This document shows, one piece after another, positions 11,500-22,590 of a DNA stretch of 64,000 nt. How positions within the stretch are numbered: the first letter of the stretch is position 1; each line of letters starts with the position of its first letter. The notes under the pieces are model-generated. The model was not told the DNA's origin. It ran no database searches and saw only the letters and a program-made list of their open reading frames with translations. A program made the position numbers and the translations under genes. The stretch is from Atriophallophorus winterbourni (taxonomy: Eukaryota; Platyhelminthes; Trematoda; Plagiorchiida; Microphallidae), in NCBI GenBank assembly GCA_013407085.1, contig JACCGJ010001298.1, positions 18,064 through 82,063 of the forward strand. Reading direction: 5' to 3'.

Positions 11500-11695
11500 C
11501 AGCAAGAAAATATCATCGTGGTTCGTTTTGCGAAACAGTGGCATTCAAGCATAACCTTGTTTACCATTTATCCACTATTTCAAGGCTCACTGAAACTAAT
11601 CTTACTGTCTCCACCTGATGACGGCAAACAGCCAGAAACCGGTAGTGGAGTGTAATTTCGAGGGATGTGAGCAACACATCACTTTGGCTAACATC
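11500..11695 (+). repeat. family B hammerhead repeat unit
   Basis: Plus-strand copy: ATCGTGGTTCGTTTTGCGAAACAGTGG, CTTGTTTACCATTTATCCACTATTTCAAGGCTCACTGAAACTAA-like segment, hammerhead (11,606-11,652), then GATGTGAGCAACACATCACTTTGG. Confidence 0.75.
11606..11652 (+). ncRNA. type I hammerhead ribozyme, family B
   Basis: CTGATGA (11,615-11,621), stem II GGC/GCC with AAACA loop, GAAA, ACCGGT and cleavage triplet GTA, then GTGGAG pairing with CTCCAC (helix I, 6 bp). NUH cleavage rules allow GTA. The stem II closing pair is C/A. Confidence 0.75.
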
Positions 11696-12345
11696 TATGT
11701 TTTAATCCGGGTGTCGAGTCCTTTAAAAATACTATGATTCCTTTCCGACAGATTACACCTAAATAAGTAAACCCTTACAATCCATGAATAACAACACAAC
11801 TCTTAGAGGATAATATTAAACATTTTTGAGCATTGTTATTGGCCATAATGTCTGATAAAATTTCAAATCCTTCTCCTTACATTAAAGAAAAATTCAATTA
11901 TCGTAGATTCATAAAAATCTCATAAAATATAGCTCTCTAATAATTGGTTCGTTATTACAGGTCACGTAGTTGGGCAAAACGTGTTTTATCCAAGCAAAAG
12001 CTCATTAGGCAAAGAAAAATTATTTTCGAGTTGCTACGACAAATGCTTATTAGATTCATTTATCATGAAACATTTCAGCAACGAATTTCTCTTCTCCCTC
12101 GCGTAATTTATTCACATGAGATTTTCAAGCGGATAGAATAGAGATAGCAAATTTACAGTTTGTTTGTAACATTGACTTTATCAGGTTGCAAAAATTTGGT
12201 ACGCATAATTTTTGTGAACAAATGTGTTAAAGTTATTCCTCTGTTTAGTTAAATAATAATGTTTTCTTGGTTTTATCTTTTAACGTTATATAGATTAAAT
12301 TTTGGTGAAGATTCACGATTTTTGTCAGTATATTTGCTGTCTTTA
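11696..12345. other. no feature recognised
   Basis: AT-rich DNA. A 65-codon plus-strand Arg-rich frame (11,944-12,141) has no recognisable domain and no convincing splice context. Confidence 0.4.
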
Positions 12346-12349
12346 GTAT

Positions 12350-12990
12350 AACCTTGTTGTTGGCCTACTTCGGTCGATGTCGACCATGGATATACATCAC
12401 AATCGAATGAATTTTCAAATTTTACAGCTTTTGGAATGACTAAACATTCCGATTCGGGAGGAACAATCCCTCCCACAGCGCTTGCAACGAAAGCCAGAAC
12501 TCTGTTGTAGAGCGTCAGTTCCACTCTGGCAGCGTGATCTGCGTTCAGCAGCCAAGAGCTGTATCTGCTCCTCCCCATCTTGCAGATGACGCATTACACA
12601 ATGCCTCAAATGTCAGCGGTCAAGAGCAAGTTCTTCACAACTCGCCAGGTCAATGCCAAGAGCTTTCATATTTCTTTTGCAAACGTCTTTGTACCACAAG
12701 TGCGGTCTGCCTAATGGTCGACTTCCTAATTGCAACTCACCATAGAGTAGATCTTTCGGAATACGACCATACGACCGCTGACGTATTAGGGTGAGCATGC
12801 TCTGTAGACCAGCTTTGGAAAGCACTTCAGCGTTAGTCACTCTGTCCATCCACGATATGTTCAAGATACGACGGATGCTTCGTAGATGGAAAGCATTCAG
12901 CTTCCGTTCGTGTCTTGCGTGGGTGGTCCAGGTTTTACTGCCATACAGTAAAGCATTTAGTACGCAGGCGCTGTATACCATCATCTTCGT
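12350..12990 (-). mobile_element. 3' end of the zinc-finger LINE (best-preserved tail copy)
   Basis: The minus-strand frame at 12,613-12,984 encodes the end of the RT-linked region: NALLYGSKTWTTHARHERKL, FHLRSIRRILNISWMDRVTN, then GRIPKDLLYGEL, RPLGRPHLWYKDVCKR and MKALGIDLAS. After a frame change, 12,415-12,609 holds AAERRSR and the zinc finger CKRCGRDC...HSKSC. This order (post-RT block, basic block, CxxC...HxxxC finger) defines the family found about a dozen times in the window. The copy has stops and at least one frameshift. Confidence 0.85.
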
Positions 12991-13554
12991 TTTTACAGTA
13001 TAACGTACATTTAAGAAAATTGAGCTTTGTTTTCCGAATACACTTTTAGGTTAAACACAATTTTTGAAAAAAATCAATACTTTTTCTATAAAATGCGGTT
13101 CCAAAGTTATAAACAGATCTGATAAGTCAAACAAATGTTCTTATTTAGGAATTATATCACATAGTTCTCTAACAATTTGTAGGAGTTTTTTTTGAAAATT
13201 GTTTCTAATATAGATTATCCGAAGCATCCTAAAATCGAATATTTGATGCCGTTTTTTGAATAAAGTATTAAGTATATAATACATGTGTGTCTTGGAAATG
13301 TAAATCGAGAGGAAATATCTGTTCATTCGAGGAACACAATCACAGGCATCCACAATTAATCAGCCGAAGATGGAATGTACAAATAAACGCAAACCAAAGA
13401 TCAATCTAAAATTATTCAGATATTCATCTGAGTATTAATTCATATGAATATGCAAATGCAAACATCCCGAATAATCTGACTTGCTTCCATTGTCAATGTT
13501 TTTTGCCACTAGTAATAATGAATTGAAAAGGTTAGAGGTTGGTAAGCAAGTTGT
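12991..13554. other. no feature recognised
   Basis: AT-rich sequence with no recognised gene or repeat. Confidence 0.5.
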
Positions 13555-13840
13555 GGATAATTATCATGCTATTCCTACCTGATGAGTGCAAACAGTTTGT
13601 GATGTAAATAGATGCAAATGAGCTTTTACGTCCAAACCCTTTTTACATGATTGTGGGCTCGGTGATCGGTTGTTCCTACCAAGCTTACCAAACAGTAGCA
13701 TACAAGCGCAACTTGGTTACCATTCCAATGTTTCGAGCGCATGCGGATCTTGATCCTACTGTCGCTACCCGATGAGTGCAAACAGCACGGAAGCGGTCTC
13801 GGGTGTGTGTGTGTGACGGAAATGCATGCAAATGAGCATT
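13555..13840 (+). repeat. tandem family A hammerhead units (one truncated, one decayed)
   Basis: A 5' half (CCTACCTGATGAGTGCAAACAG) at about 13,572-13,590 is truncated before GAAA. A second unit has a core at 13,761-13,812 with CCGATGA, intact GTGC/GCAC, GGAA in place of GAAA, and CGGTCTCGGG. The period is about 195 bases. Both are probably inactive. Confidence 0.65.
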
Positions 13841-15100
13841 AGAAGCTGATGTTTTTCGAACATAGAAATTCGCAATATTTCGTCTAAAACTTTGCTGTTT
13901 TAATCGATAAGGCATCCAATGTTCTATTTAATACGGTACATAGATGACTTATTAAAAGTGACACGGCTTGGAACCCAAGACCCTTTATCGTAGAAATGGC
14001 AATCAGTTTCACATGATGAGGTTTCCGTAGCAAAACCATATAGTGTTCCTATATTTAATGAGAACATTGACATGACACATTGCTCGTCAAGTATTCGCCG
14101 ATCTTTAAAATAAAATCGATAATAGATTCCGATTGTTTGATTTCGCCGTGCAAGGCGTTCTACCACTGTAAACTAATTTTCAACCAGAATCTCATTGCGT
14201 ATATCCGGTCGAAAATGTCAGATAGTCAATGCATGTGCATAATCGCGCCACTCCTTATGCGTTTTTTCGTAAGTTATCGTAGTTCGAACATTCGCCTTTC
14301 CAACAGTGAATGTCCAATTTAAAACAACTGTAATAGGGCGAATTCGAACCGTTTATCATTCACTTTCAGTCTCATATTATTACGAAATTTTCTTTGAATT
14401 CGCTAACTGACATCCTGAATAGAAATACGATACAACTTCCAACACGTAAAATCAACGTTTGCGGATCATATATGAATTTTTCAACGTGTAGCACTGTCTA
14501 ATGTAGCCAAACACTCATTTCAATAATTCTAATCGCTCCATCACTCATAGACTGATAAGTAACCGTTCTAAATGGATGTTAATGTATCAGAAAATAAACA
14601 AAGCATAGAACCTGTTAGCACTGTTGGATACGACTAACATGACTTACCGGTTTTGTCAAATGTAGTTAGGGTAAACTCACTAATTAAAAAAAATCGATAT
14701 TTCACAGCATTTTATTCGCGAGTTGTTCAGGTAAATACAAACGTTTTTTCAAAGAATTCATGCGTATATCGGAAAGTAAAATGTGTAAATATTGATAAAA
14801 TCTCATAGTTGATTCTCGTAATTATCGAAATTACGTGCATTCATTGTTTTCCGAGTTTATCCCCTGAAAATCCATTTACTTATTAAACGGGACTCGTCGC
14901 TCAATCAATTCCGTTTGCATTAATTATAATAAATCGTTTTATTGAGTCACTCATAGATGCGGTTTGCCCCATGAAGACTAAATTTCGACAATGAACTTGA
15001 GATTGTTTCAAGGTATATCAAGTTTCTAATGGTTAAAAACAGTAACTATAGATTAAAAATATTAGGAATGCATAAAAAGAACAAACTGGTTTTGTCAGTT
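13841..15100. other. no feature recognised
   Basis: AT-rich DNA of about 1.26 kb without recognised genes or repeats. Confidence 0.5.
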
Positions 15101-15640
15101 TGGAAAGTCAGCTGAGGTTTGGGTCTAGATTTGGGCTGACTCCACGATCTCCCCAATGAGAATTGACTGGTGCATTTTAATTCGGATACACTGGCTCACA
15201 GACGGGTTTAATTGGATTCAATCTCCATCCATAAACATCTCCATCCATCAACAAAGAGGCTGAGGTATCTATTTCAACGTCCGTCATCCTTTCAGCACTA
15301 AACTTCCCCAGTGGCATTTGATATCCCTACATTCTCCACCGGAAATGTCGTCTGGTACTACTAAGTGGTCACCTTCCCTCGCGTTTGTTTCTTTCCGTAA
15401 CTCTTTACTGTCAGACGCTGTAACCATTATCTAGTTAAGGAATTCCTGGGCCACAAACTAGAATATATCTTAAATGCTTATACTTCCACAATCGGTTTCA
15501 TGTTGTAAATTAATTTAGCGACTTGCATTAAATATTTATCATAACGAGTATTTTTTCATCATATATATATATCCTATGTTGCTGTACAGCTATAAGCTTT
15601 TTATACCATACATTCTTAAATCTTGAAACTTGAATATATA
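15101..15640 (+). mobile_element. decayed 3' end of a CR1-like LINE
   Basis: Nucleotide match to the 2,040-2,600 copy (CCCAATGAGAATTGACTGG, CGGATACACTGGCTCACAGACG, TGTTGCTGTACAGCTATAAGCTTTTTATA) with many indels. It ends in a short TTCTTAAATCTTGAAACTTGAA tail. No usable frame remains. Confidence 0.65.
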
Positions 15641-15649
15641 CTTGTCAAG

Positions 15650-16262
15650 CTCAGCCTTGAACATGTTCAGGCTTGATGCACAAGTGATATGTTGGGGCAG
15701 AGAGTTCCATATGAAACAAACTCGGGCGGCTAAGAAGAACCTTCGACAATATGATCTAGAGTGTGGAATAGTGAATTTGTAGCCCTGCGATCTGCTACCT
15801 CGTGCTTCTTGCCAATGAAACAGATGTTCAAGCTGGGTGATTCACTGCATGCAGGATGTTGAACAGCTGGACAAAATTACCCCTGACATGGTAGTAAGAA
15901 AAGTCAAACAGGGTCAGATTTGCAATCCTCCCCTTGTATAATCCGGTCATCAGTTTTGTAGTGTGATGGTATACACGTTGCAGCTAAGTCTGTAACAATC
16001 GGGACCATCCTTGAACAGTGTACTCCATTGTTGATCGGATATAGTTGTTAAATATCGCTGGAAGTACAGGCTCTGTGAATCTACCGAAATTCCTTCTGAG
16101 CAGTGCTAAGGTTTGACAGAACTTTGTGTATACCACAGAACCCTGCAGTGAAGACTTCAAGTTACTGTTAATCCACAAACCTAGGTCTTTCTCTTCCGTA
16201 ACCCATGAAAGTTGCTGAGATCCCAGAGAGTATGTGAATTCGAAGGATTTACGGCCGTTCAA
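15650..16262 (-). mobile_element. 3' end of a CR1-like LINE, minus strand
   Basis: The 15,984-16,262 minus frame encodes LGSQQLSWVTEEKDLGLWIN, then RRNFGRFTEP and NNYIRSTMEYTVQGW, the segment just after the RT domain. The remaining C-terminal part (15,650-15,980) matches 31,690-31,930 (LPPHIISASSLNIFKAELDKYI in that copy). Its 3' end abuts the 3' end of the previous plus-strand element, giving a tail-to-tail pair. Confidence 0.75.
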
Positions 16263-17149
16263 AAATTTACATTTTTGGATGCTGAATTATAGGCCCTAAT
16301 ATTTTCAATGCGAAAAGCCTGAAAGTCAATAGTAAGCAATTCGCGCATGATAATTTTTGAAACCAACCAAAGAATCTTGATCAGACTAACCTTATATGGT
16401 AATTTTCAGTGTTGCTAATGTTGTTTTTGTTGCAGGGGTAAAAAATAAATGTCACAATGCACTCGCTCCTGGTTTGTCTGCATCAAATGTTCGGCTTCAT
16501 TGAACTTGGTCCAGGCAACGACAAACTTACCTTTGATCATCAGTGCTAGCTAAATATTGAATTAAAATAACATGTTTCACTTGTGACAGCAATGGAAAAT
16601 TTACCTGATATGCTTTTTCCAAACGAAACAACTAAAAATCTCATTTTCCAAGTTCCGAACTTTCGACTGTGTGAGAAACAGTATTCTGGTTTCATTGCGA
16701 ATTAGCGGAATATAATTGGCAGAGAGTATACTTGATGAATCTGATAGGAAGATTTCGAAATCTTGAACAAATTTCATCTACACATAGGGCTGGTTATTAT
16801 CTAAATTTCATTAGCAAAATTCGACAAATTTAAAATATCACGATTGGTAGTATCTACGTCCAAAAGAATATGTTGAAACGTTAGGTTCAGGCATTTTCAT
16901 GAGAACGCTTAAACGTTTTGTACATTTTATCCATCATGTCACTACGCATACAATGAGTTCATGCTGCCGCCCAATATATCATACAAAATAATATTGTATT
17001 TTCGAGACTATCCCGAACATATTGGAGGATCATCTATATCTAAGTGTAAAACCGTTTTGTGTTTATCTCCGGTCTCTTTAGAAAACAAAACATGTACGTA
17101 TGTATGATTTCACAGGTTGCTAGTCTGTCATCAAATGCTTGACTTTAAC
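16263..17149. other. no feature recognised
   Basis: AT-rich DNA, no gene or repeat recognised. Confidence 0.5.
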
Positions 17150-18055
17150 CTGAAGTTGAGCACGCGGTGTGATGGTAAGCTTTTCAACACAAACTTTTGA
17201 AGACACCAACCAAAGGACGACAGGTATTAACCAGTATCCTTCTGTTTGAGGACGATGCTAACCACATCGCTTACTTCAAAGAGCTTAATCGGTCTCTAAT
17301 GGACTGCTCTCCGTCGGCAAGCAAATGATTTAGGTTAGCAATCAGCAGGAAAATAATTGAAGTCCTAGGTCATGATACGTTTTCGCCTCCTATCATGTTT
17401 GTTGAACTTGGTCAACTTGAATGAGTACGTTACTTCACATATCTGGGTTCAATAATTACGGATAATCTTTCTCTTGACACTAAGATTGATAAGTGGCGTG
17501 GCAGAACAGCTACAATCTTATCCCGTTTAAACTCTCGTGTCTATAGCCCATATGAAGTGTCGTAAAAATTGGACCAATCATCTAAGATACGACGGGATTC
17601 TGAATATTATTCACTTAAGGACCACCCGCCGTATCTTGAACATATCTTGGTTAGGCAAAATAAAGAATGCTCAAGTGCACCCTAAACATGTTCACCCTAC
17701 TACAACCGCTCCCCTTGCCGTGGCTGGCTCATGTGAACAGAATTGAAAGTTTCATATACCCGAAGATCAGGAAGTTGTCAGGCCGCACCTGATGTACAAA
17801 GACTTTAGGAAAATGAGATAAGAATGCTCTTGACATTAAACAAACGCGTTGTGAAGAACTTGCCCTTGATCACTCACTTTGAAGGCATCGCAACCTGATC
17901 CATAGCAGATACTTCAATCAGCTGCTGAACGTTTATATTTCTCTCAGCGTGTATCTCCTGCGTACAATCGCTTGAGAACTGCCAATCGCTTTGGGAGTTA
18001 TTGTTCCTCCCCAATCAGACTGTTTAGTCATCTAAAAAGCTGGTAGGTCTGTAAT
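17150..18055 (+). mobile_element. zinc-finger LINE, degraded RT end to 3' tail
   Basis: Plus-strand sequence parallels 52,380-53,310: GTTTGAGGACGATGC (the FEDDA equivalent of the RT active-site box), GTCGGCAAGCAAATG, CATATCTGGGTTCAATAATTACGG (Y-GS-I-D block), the ILNISWLGKI block at 17,636-17,661, a basic block, and the Cys-rich tail to about 18,040. Stops and frameshifts abound, so it is a dead copy. Confidence 0.75.
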
Positions 18056-18690
18056 CGATATGCGCTTGCGGTGTTAATTCATGCTTGATATGAACAGAAT
18101 GAGGCGAATAACCAATAACTGAGTGTAAAAGTACACAAGAACATATTCATTCTTTGCAATATATCAAACCGCAAGCTTCCCATTACCGGTTAAATACAAA
18201 TCAATTTTGAGAAAATACACCAATTTTGATGAATTTTCCTTCCTTAAAATTACATTTCAACATTTTATTGATTTCATACAAATCACAATGTTTGCTTTCA
18301 TCACTAATTTCAACTTCCGAAGTTCAAAGTAGTGGTTGTAAGCTGGGAAAAATCGCGACAGTTGTTCAATCAGTTTCGCCACTTTGACATGTCTGTTAAT
18401 TTTACCGTTTCTGGTCGCTGCTTGTCAATGTTATCCATCCTGTTCGGAACAGACGATTGATCAGCTGACGGTAAAGTTGAGGTTCTCGGTCGATTGGCAT
18501 CTGCGTTGTGATTGGTCGGCTAATAGGCGGAGAATTCCAATTCGGAAATAGTAGAGAAATAATCGTAACTTGTTACTTATTTTACCCCACGCGATAGCAT
18601 ACAAAAATATAGAATATACATGCTCTTAATGAACAACCTAACTGAAAATTTCTTATGAAAACAATTGCAGCGATTAATATATACGATAAC
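18056..18690. other. no feature recognised
   Basis: AT-rich DNA, no gene or repeat recognised. Confidence 0.5.
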
Positions 18691-18693
18691 TCC

Positions 18694-18788
18694 ATATATA
18701 TATATATACAGAGAGAGAGAGAGAGAAAAACAGATAGATAGCCAGACAGTTAGTTAGATAGATAGATAGATAGATAGATAGATCGATG

Positions 18789-18850
<62 letters not shown>

Positions 18851-18873
18851 AAAATAGATAGATAGATAGATAG
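18694..18873. repeat. compound microsatellite (AT)n-(GA)n-(GATA)n
   Basis: (AT)n at 18,694-18,708, (GA)n at 18,710-18,726, then long (GATA)n from about 18,750 running directly into the N block. The true array length is unknown because it abuts an assembly gap. Confidence 0.95.
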
Positions 18874-18893
18874 NNNNNNNNNNNNNNNNNNNN
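18874..18893. other. assembly gap (20 N)
   Basis: Twenty unknown bases immediately after the GATA array. The size is conventional, so the real gap and array length are unknown. Confidence 0.99.
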
Positions 18894-20204
18894 TTATCCG
18901 TTAATTTATTTATTTATCATCATTGCAACCTTTCACATCATACAATTTATATATTTAAGCACTTCCAAAATCAATTATTTTGTTTTGAACTGGTCAAATG
19001 AAGGTTATTTACAATGTGAAACTTGAAAATGTTCTAGATAAATATTGAAAGGAAACACCACAACTTATCCAAATAATGATCGACATTCCAACTTCTAACA
19101 AATGTTGAATGGAAAAAGGATTCTTCAAAATTTCAGCAGAAAAATATTCGCATGTATCATATATATTATCAAAGAGATAAATTTGACTGCATTTGTTCAA
19201 TAAGCTAGACCTATTGGTGAAGAGCTCTTGATATAAATGCAATGAATGACCTTGGATTTGAAAGCGTTCTGGAATGCAATAGGAAATACTTCAATCAAAC
19301 CTTAGAAGAATCTTGACTCTTGAGGAGAATGTCATGCAGCATGCAGCTTGAAGTATCATTGAGGATAATATTTAAAACTTGATCGCATGATACCAACTAA
19401 GCTGTTCAAATTTATTTCTAATATACCCTAATAAGGAAAAGAACTTGCGTGTAAACTGATCGTGATTCATTGTTTAACCAATAAATCTCTTGGCAATGTG
19501 TCTTGAATTTTGCAGGCCAACTGTACAAAATGTGAGGTTATGTAGAGAAAAAGTTGAAGTGGGAGATAAGCTCAAATTTAACACCAAGCGATTGAACACA
19601 AAAATGCTAAGACCTTCAGTTTGTAGAGAGTTGAGATGACAAATCCAAATAAGGTATACGTAAAGGGTGGCACTCAAATACTTGACTTGCTTCTATCCGA
19701 TAATGTCTGTAGACCTAAATCTGGAAAATTTGGACTACTGAAAAATGCGTTTTGTCGTTTATTAGGCAGATTACTAAACACAATTTCAGCAATCATTTTC
19801 GAGATCTCGGACAGACATTTATCATCTAACAATGTTAAATCTTCATGTGAAAAAGTAACCATTAGCAACGGTGCCAGCTAGGAGACAATGATTTCACATG
19901 AAAACGACTGGTTTGGCAATCCATGAAGCATAGACTTTGATTAGCCTTAGATGTGCCCCATCTGGGTAAAAAAATTATTCAGGTTCAACCCACAGTGCCT
20001 CCTGAAGACATGCTTTCGCTATTTATGGGAATATATGTCATCAACTGGTAAAAGAAGTTTAGTGGTAGATGTTGATCAGATCTATTTTTATTTTCTATGC
20101 ATGTATTGTAAATAGTATAAATTTAGTCCCCGAATTCCAGATCGAGTTGATCTTGCGAGCTGATTCCCCATGTGCGCTCAAGGTCAAGACCTCACTGATT
20201 TAAA
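18894..20204. other. unassigned; overlapping open frames on both strands
   Basis: Frames of 60-80 codons occur on both strands (plus 19,636-19,881; minus 19,009-19,242, 19,474-19,677 and 19,674-19,868). The plus frame contains GGTQILDLLLSD, reminiscent of a LINE endonuclease 'LDLVLS' motif. No catalytic motif is visible, so the assignment stays open. Confidence 0.3.
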
Positions 20205-20465
20205 GAAACCCGTAACTTGTTGCTCACATCCCCCACACGGACACACCACTACCAGTTTCTGGCTGATTGCCGTCGTCAGGTGGACACAGTAATATTAGGT
20301 TCAGTGAGTCTTGAAACAGTGGATAAGTCGTAAACAAAAGTTATAATTGAATGCCACTGTTACATAGGGGTCGTACAACGAACCACAATGTTGAAACACA
20401 GAATCACATAGTGATTCCTGGTGATGCACTCGTGGCGCTTTTGGGTGACAAATTAATGTTTGGCT
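20205..20465 (-). repeat. family B hammerhead repeat unit, minus strand
   Basis: Hammerhead at 20,240-20,292, then CTTGAAACAGTGGATAAGTCGTAAAC, the GGTCGTACAACGAACC palindrome, AATCACATAGTGATT palindrome and CTCGTGGCGCTT. The next unit (20,470-20,755) is in the opposite orientation, so the two form an imperfect inverted pair. Confidence 0.75.
20240..20292 (-). ncRNA. type I hammerhead ribozyme, family B
   Basis: Minus strand CTGACGA (20,273-20,279), GGC/GCC stem II with AATCA loop, GAAA, CTGGT, cleavage triplet GTA, GTGG pairing with CCAC. The C/A closing pair is as in the rest of the family. Confidence 0.7.
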
Positions 20466-20469
20466 TACG

Positions 20470-20755
20470 TCCCCTGCACTTTGTTAACCACTTTACCATT
20501 GTTTCAAGGCTCGCCGAACCTGATCTTGCTGTCTCCACCTGACGACCGCAAATAGTCAGAAACCGGTAGAGGTGTGTAAGTGCGGGGGATGTGTGCAAAA
20601 CATTACTTTTGTCATCCATAAGCGCCTTGAGTGCTTGACCACGAATCACTTTGTGATTCTGTGTTTGAACATCGTGGTTCGTTGTACGAAACATATGCAA
20701 CAGTAGCATTGATGTATAACTTTGTTTACCCGTAACTACGTATTGTAAATTTAAA
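20470..20755 (+). repeat. family B hammerhead repeat unit, plus strand
   Basis: Contains the hammerhead at 20,530-20,575, then GGGGATGTGTGCAAAACATTAC, CATCCATAAGCGCCTTGAGTGC, the AATCACTTTGTGATT palindrome, and CGTGGTTCGTTGTACGAAAC. This is the complete downstream half of the family B unit. Confidence 0.75.
20530..20575 (+). ncRNA. type I hammerhead ribozyme, family B (altered stem II)
   Basis: CTGACGA (20,539-20,545), poorly pairing stem II, GAAA, ACCGGT, cleavage triplet GTA, GAGG. The core boxes are intact; stem II and one helix I pair are weakened. Confidence 0.65.
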
Positions 20756-21209
20756 GAGGACAAGGAATTTACATACAGCTTATTGTAACGTATTTATCAA
20801 GATTTTATTGCCTTTTTATACTACTTCAATATTGCCGCTATCGCAGTCTATTCAGTTTCTTTAAAGTGCACAACTCTGGTTTAACGCAGAATGTTTCAAA
20901 TTAGATACAAATTTCTTAGTAAAAATTCAGATATTCTTAATTTACATCGCATCCAAGCTATTTATGACTGCCAGAGAAGGTAGAGATATTGATTTGTGAT
21001 ATTTTTGGTGGAAAAGCCTCAATATTATATCGTCTTATGTAAATTTTAGTTCATATAGAACGTTAAAATGCATTATGGATAACTTTAATTACATAGTGTT
21101 TATTACGAGAGATAGGTGATCGTGTAATCGTGGAAAAAGCGTTGTGTCTGTCAAAAAATGTTCGAGTGGAGTGTGTCCTCTAGTTACAATGTTAAAATCA
21201 TTTTTTCAG

Positions 21210-21322
21210 CTCCAGAGTACAAAGCCTTGGCGAACGAAACATTAGAAGAACTGGAATGGTGCCTCAAACAACTGGAGAATATTCAGACAAAACGTCCTGT
21301 TTCTGACATGGCGTTTTCCAAG
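21210..21322 (+). CDS. PDE4: PDE4-type cAMP phosphodiesterase, exon 1 seen here (UCR2 start)
   Basis: The product would hydrolyse cAMP to AMP. After TTTTTTCAG the exon encodes PEYKALANETLEELEWCL, then KQLENIQT and SDMAFSK, followed by GTAACC. This is the start of upstream conserved region 2, the autoinhibitory helix of PDE4 (LA-ETLEELDWCLDQLETLQT in animal PDE4s). The exon begins with two bases completing a codon, so at least one upstream exon exists. No UCR1 exon was found upstream in this window. Ten exons to 41,092 give about 510 codons. All nine joins keep phase. Confidence 0.93.
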
Positions 21323-21749
21323 GTAACCCTCACATTGCGTACGATCTGTCACACATGCAGTATTCGATGATCTACGAAGGGAGTTCAATTTGTGTAAAGA
21401 TATAGTTTTTTTTAAAAATGTACTATCTCTATCCTGAACCAGCTTATTTGTTTTAACAATTTACTTTGCCCGAAAATTGATATCAAACAAAGACATGTTC
21501 TATCCAACCATTTGATTGCAAAACCATTGAACATATTTCAATTGAAATTTTAGTGTAGATTTATTTTACCTGAAATTTTCCGTGTTGAATCCTTTGGTGC
21601 ATAGCAAAACGGTGGTACAATTTCCGAACGGACATCTCATGTTACACGTATTCGGAATGTTTGCTCAATCCAGAACCCCGCAAAATCCACGTGTAATATA
21701 GGTGCTGCGTAAATTCGGGATAACAAACTTTGGTAAACTATCACCTAAT

Positions 21750-21995
21750 TCAAGGTTATACATGAATGCCACTGTTGAATAAGGTTCGCAGAACGAACCA
21801 CCTTGTTCAAACACAGAATCACATAGTGATTCGTGGTCAAGCACTCGATGTGCTTATGGATGACTAAAGTGATGTGTTGCTCACATCTCCCGAAATTACA
21901 CTCCACTACCGGTTTCTGGATTTTTGCCGTCATCAGATGGAGACAGAAAGATTAGGTTCAGTGAACCTTGAAACAGTGGATAAATGGTAAATTTT
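21750..21995 (-). repeat. family B hammerhead repeat unit
   Basis: Minus-strand unit with GGTTCGCAGAACGAACC, AATCACATAGTGATT, GTGCTTATGGATGACTAAAG and the hammerhead at 21,897-21,946. Same order as at 10,490-10,765. Confidence 0.75.
21897..21946 (-). ncRNA. type I hammerhead ribozyme, family B
   Basis: Minus strand CTGATGA (21,930-21,936), GGC arm with an altered 3' arm (AAATCC), GAAA, ACCGGT, cleavage triplet GTA, GTGGAG pairing with CTCCAT. Stem II is weakened. Confidence 0.65.
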
Positions 21996-22209
21996 TGGAG
22001 ATGTAAGCAACACATCACCTTAGCACCTAATTCAATTAGCAAAAAATGAGATTTGCTAAACTTCGTCAAACGGCCTCATAAACCCGAGTGTCTAGATAAG
22101 GAATTTACACTTCTCAAGATTTAAAATTCAAGAACATTAGCATATCGCCCGGCAACTTAGTATAGAAAATATTGGTTCATGAGAAAGAAATAACTCATAA
22201 CCGTGTAAT

Positions 22210-22590
22210 GTGAACATATGATCTAGTTGAGCAGACCGCACTTGCGGTACAAGGACGTTTGCAAAATAGATATGAAAGCTCTTGGCATTGACCCTGTGAT
22301 TTGGGAAGTACTTGCTCTTGACCGCTCACGTTGAAGGCAATGTGTAAAACGTCGTCTGAAAGGTGGGGAGGAGCAGATAGAGATCTTGGCTGCTGAACGC
22401 AGATCACGCCGCTGGCGTGCAACTGACGCCTTACAACAGAGTTCTGCCAATCTTTGCAAGCGCTGCGGGAGAGATTGTTCCTCCCGAATCGGACAGTTAA
22501 GTGATACAAAAAGCTGTAGAACATGAAAATTCATGCGATTGTGATGTACATCCATGGTCGACATCGAACGAATGAGACCAACAACAACAA
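22210..22590 (+). mobile_element. 3' end of the zinc-finger LINE
   Basis: Plus strand encodes PHLRYKDVCKIDMKALGIDP, EVLALDRSR, then RRLKGGEEQIEILAAERRSR, CKRCGRDCSSRIGQLSDTKS and the 3' non-coding GTACATCCATGGTCGACATCGA. Few stops remain, so it is a comparatively young tail copy within a PDE4 intron, in the sense orientation. Confidence 0.8.

Noticed and set aside
11152..11655. 167-codon plus-strand frame as one protein
   Set aside because: The second half runs into a family B hammerhead repeat. At most the first 29 codons, up to the GTACGT donor, are considered a candidate exon.
1..21209. UCR1 exon of PDE4
   Set aside because: Looked for counterparts of the conserved RRESFLYRSDSD and LIVTPFAQVLASLR blocks on the plus strand and saw none. 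They may lie upstream of the window.
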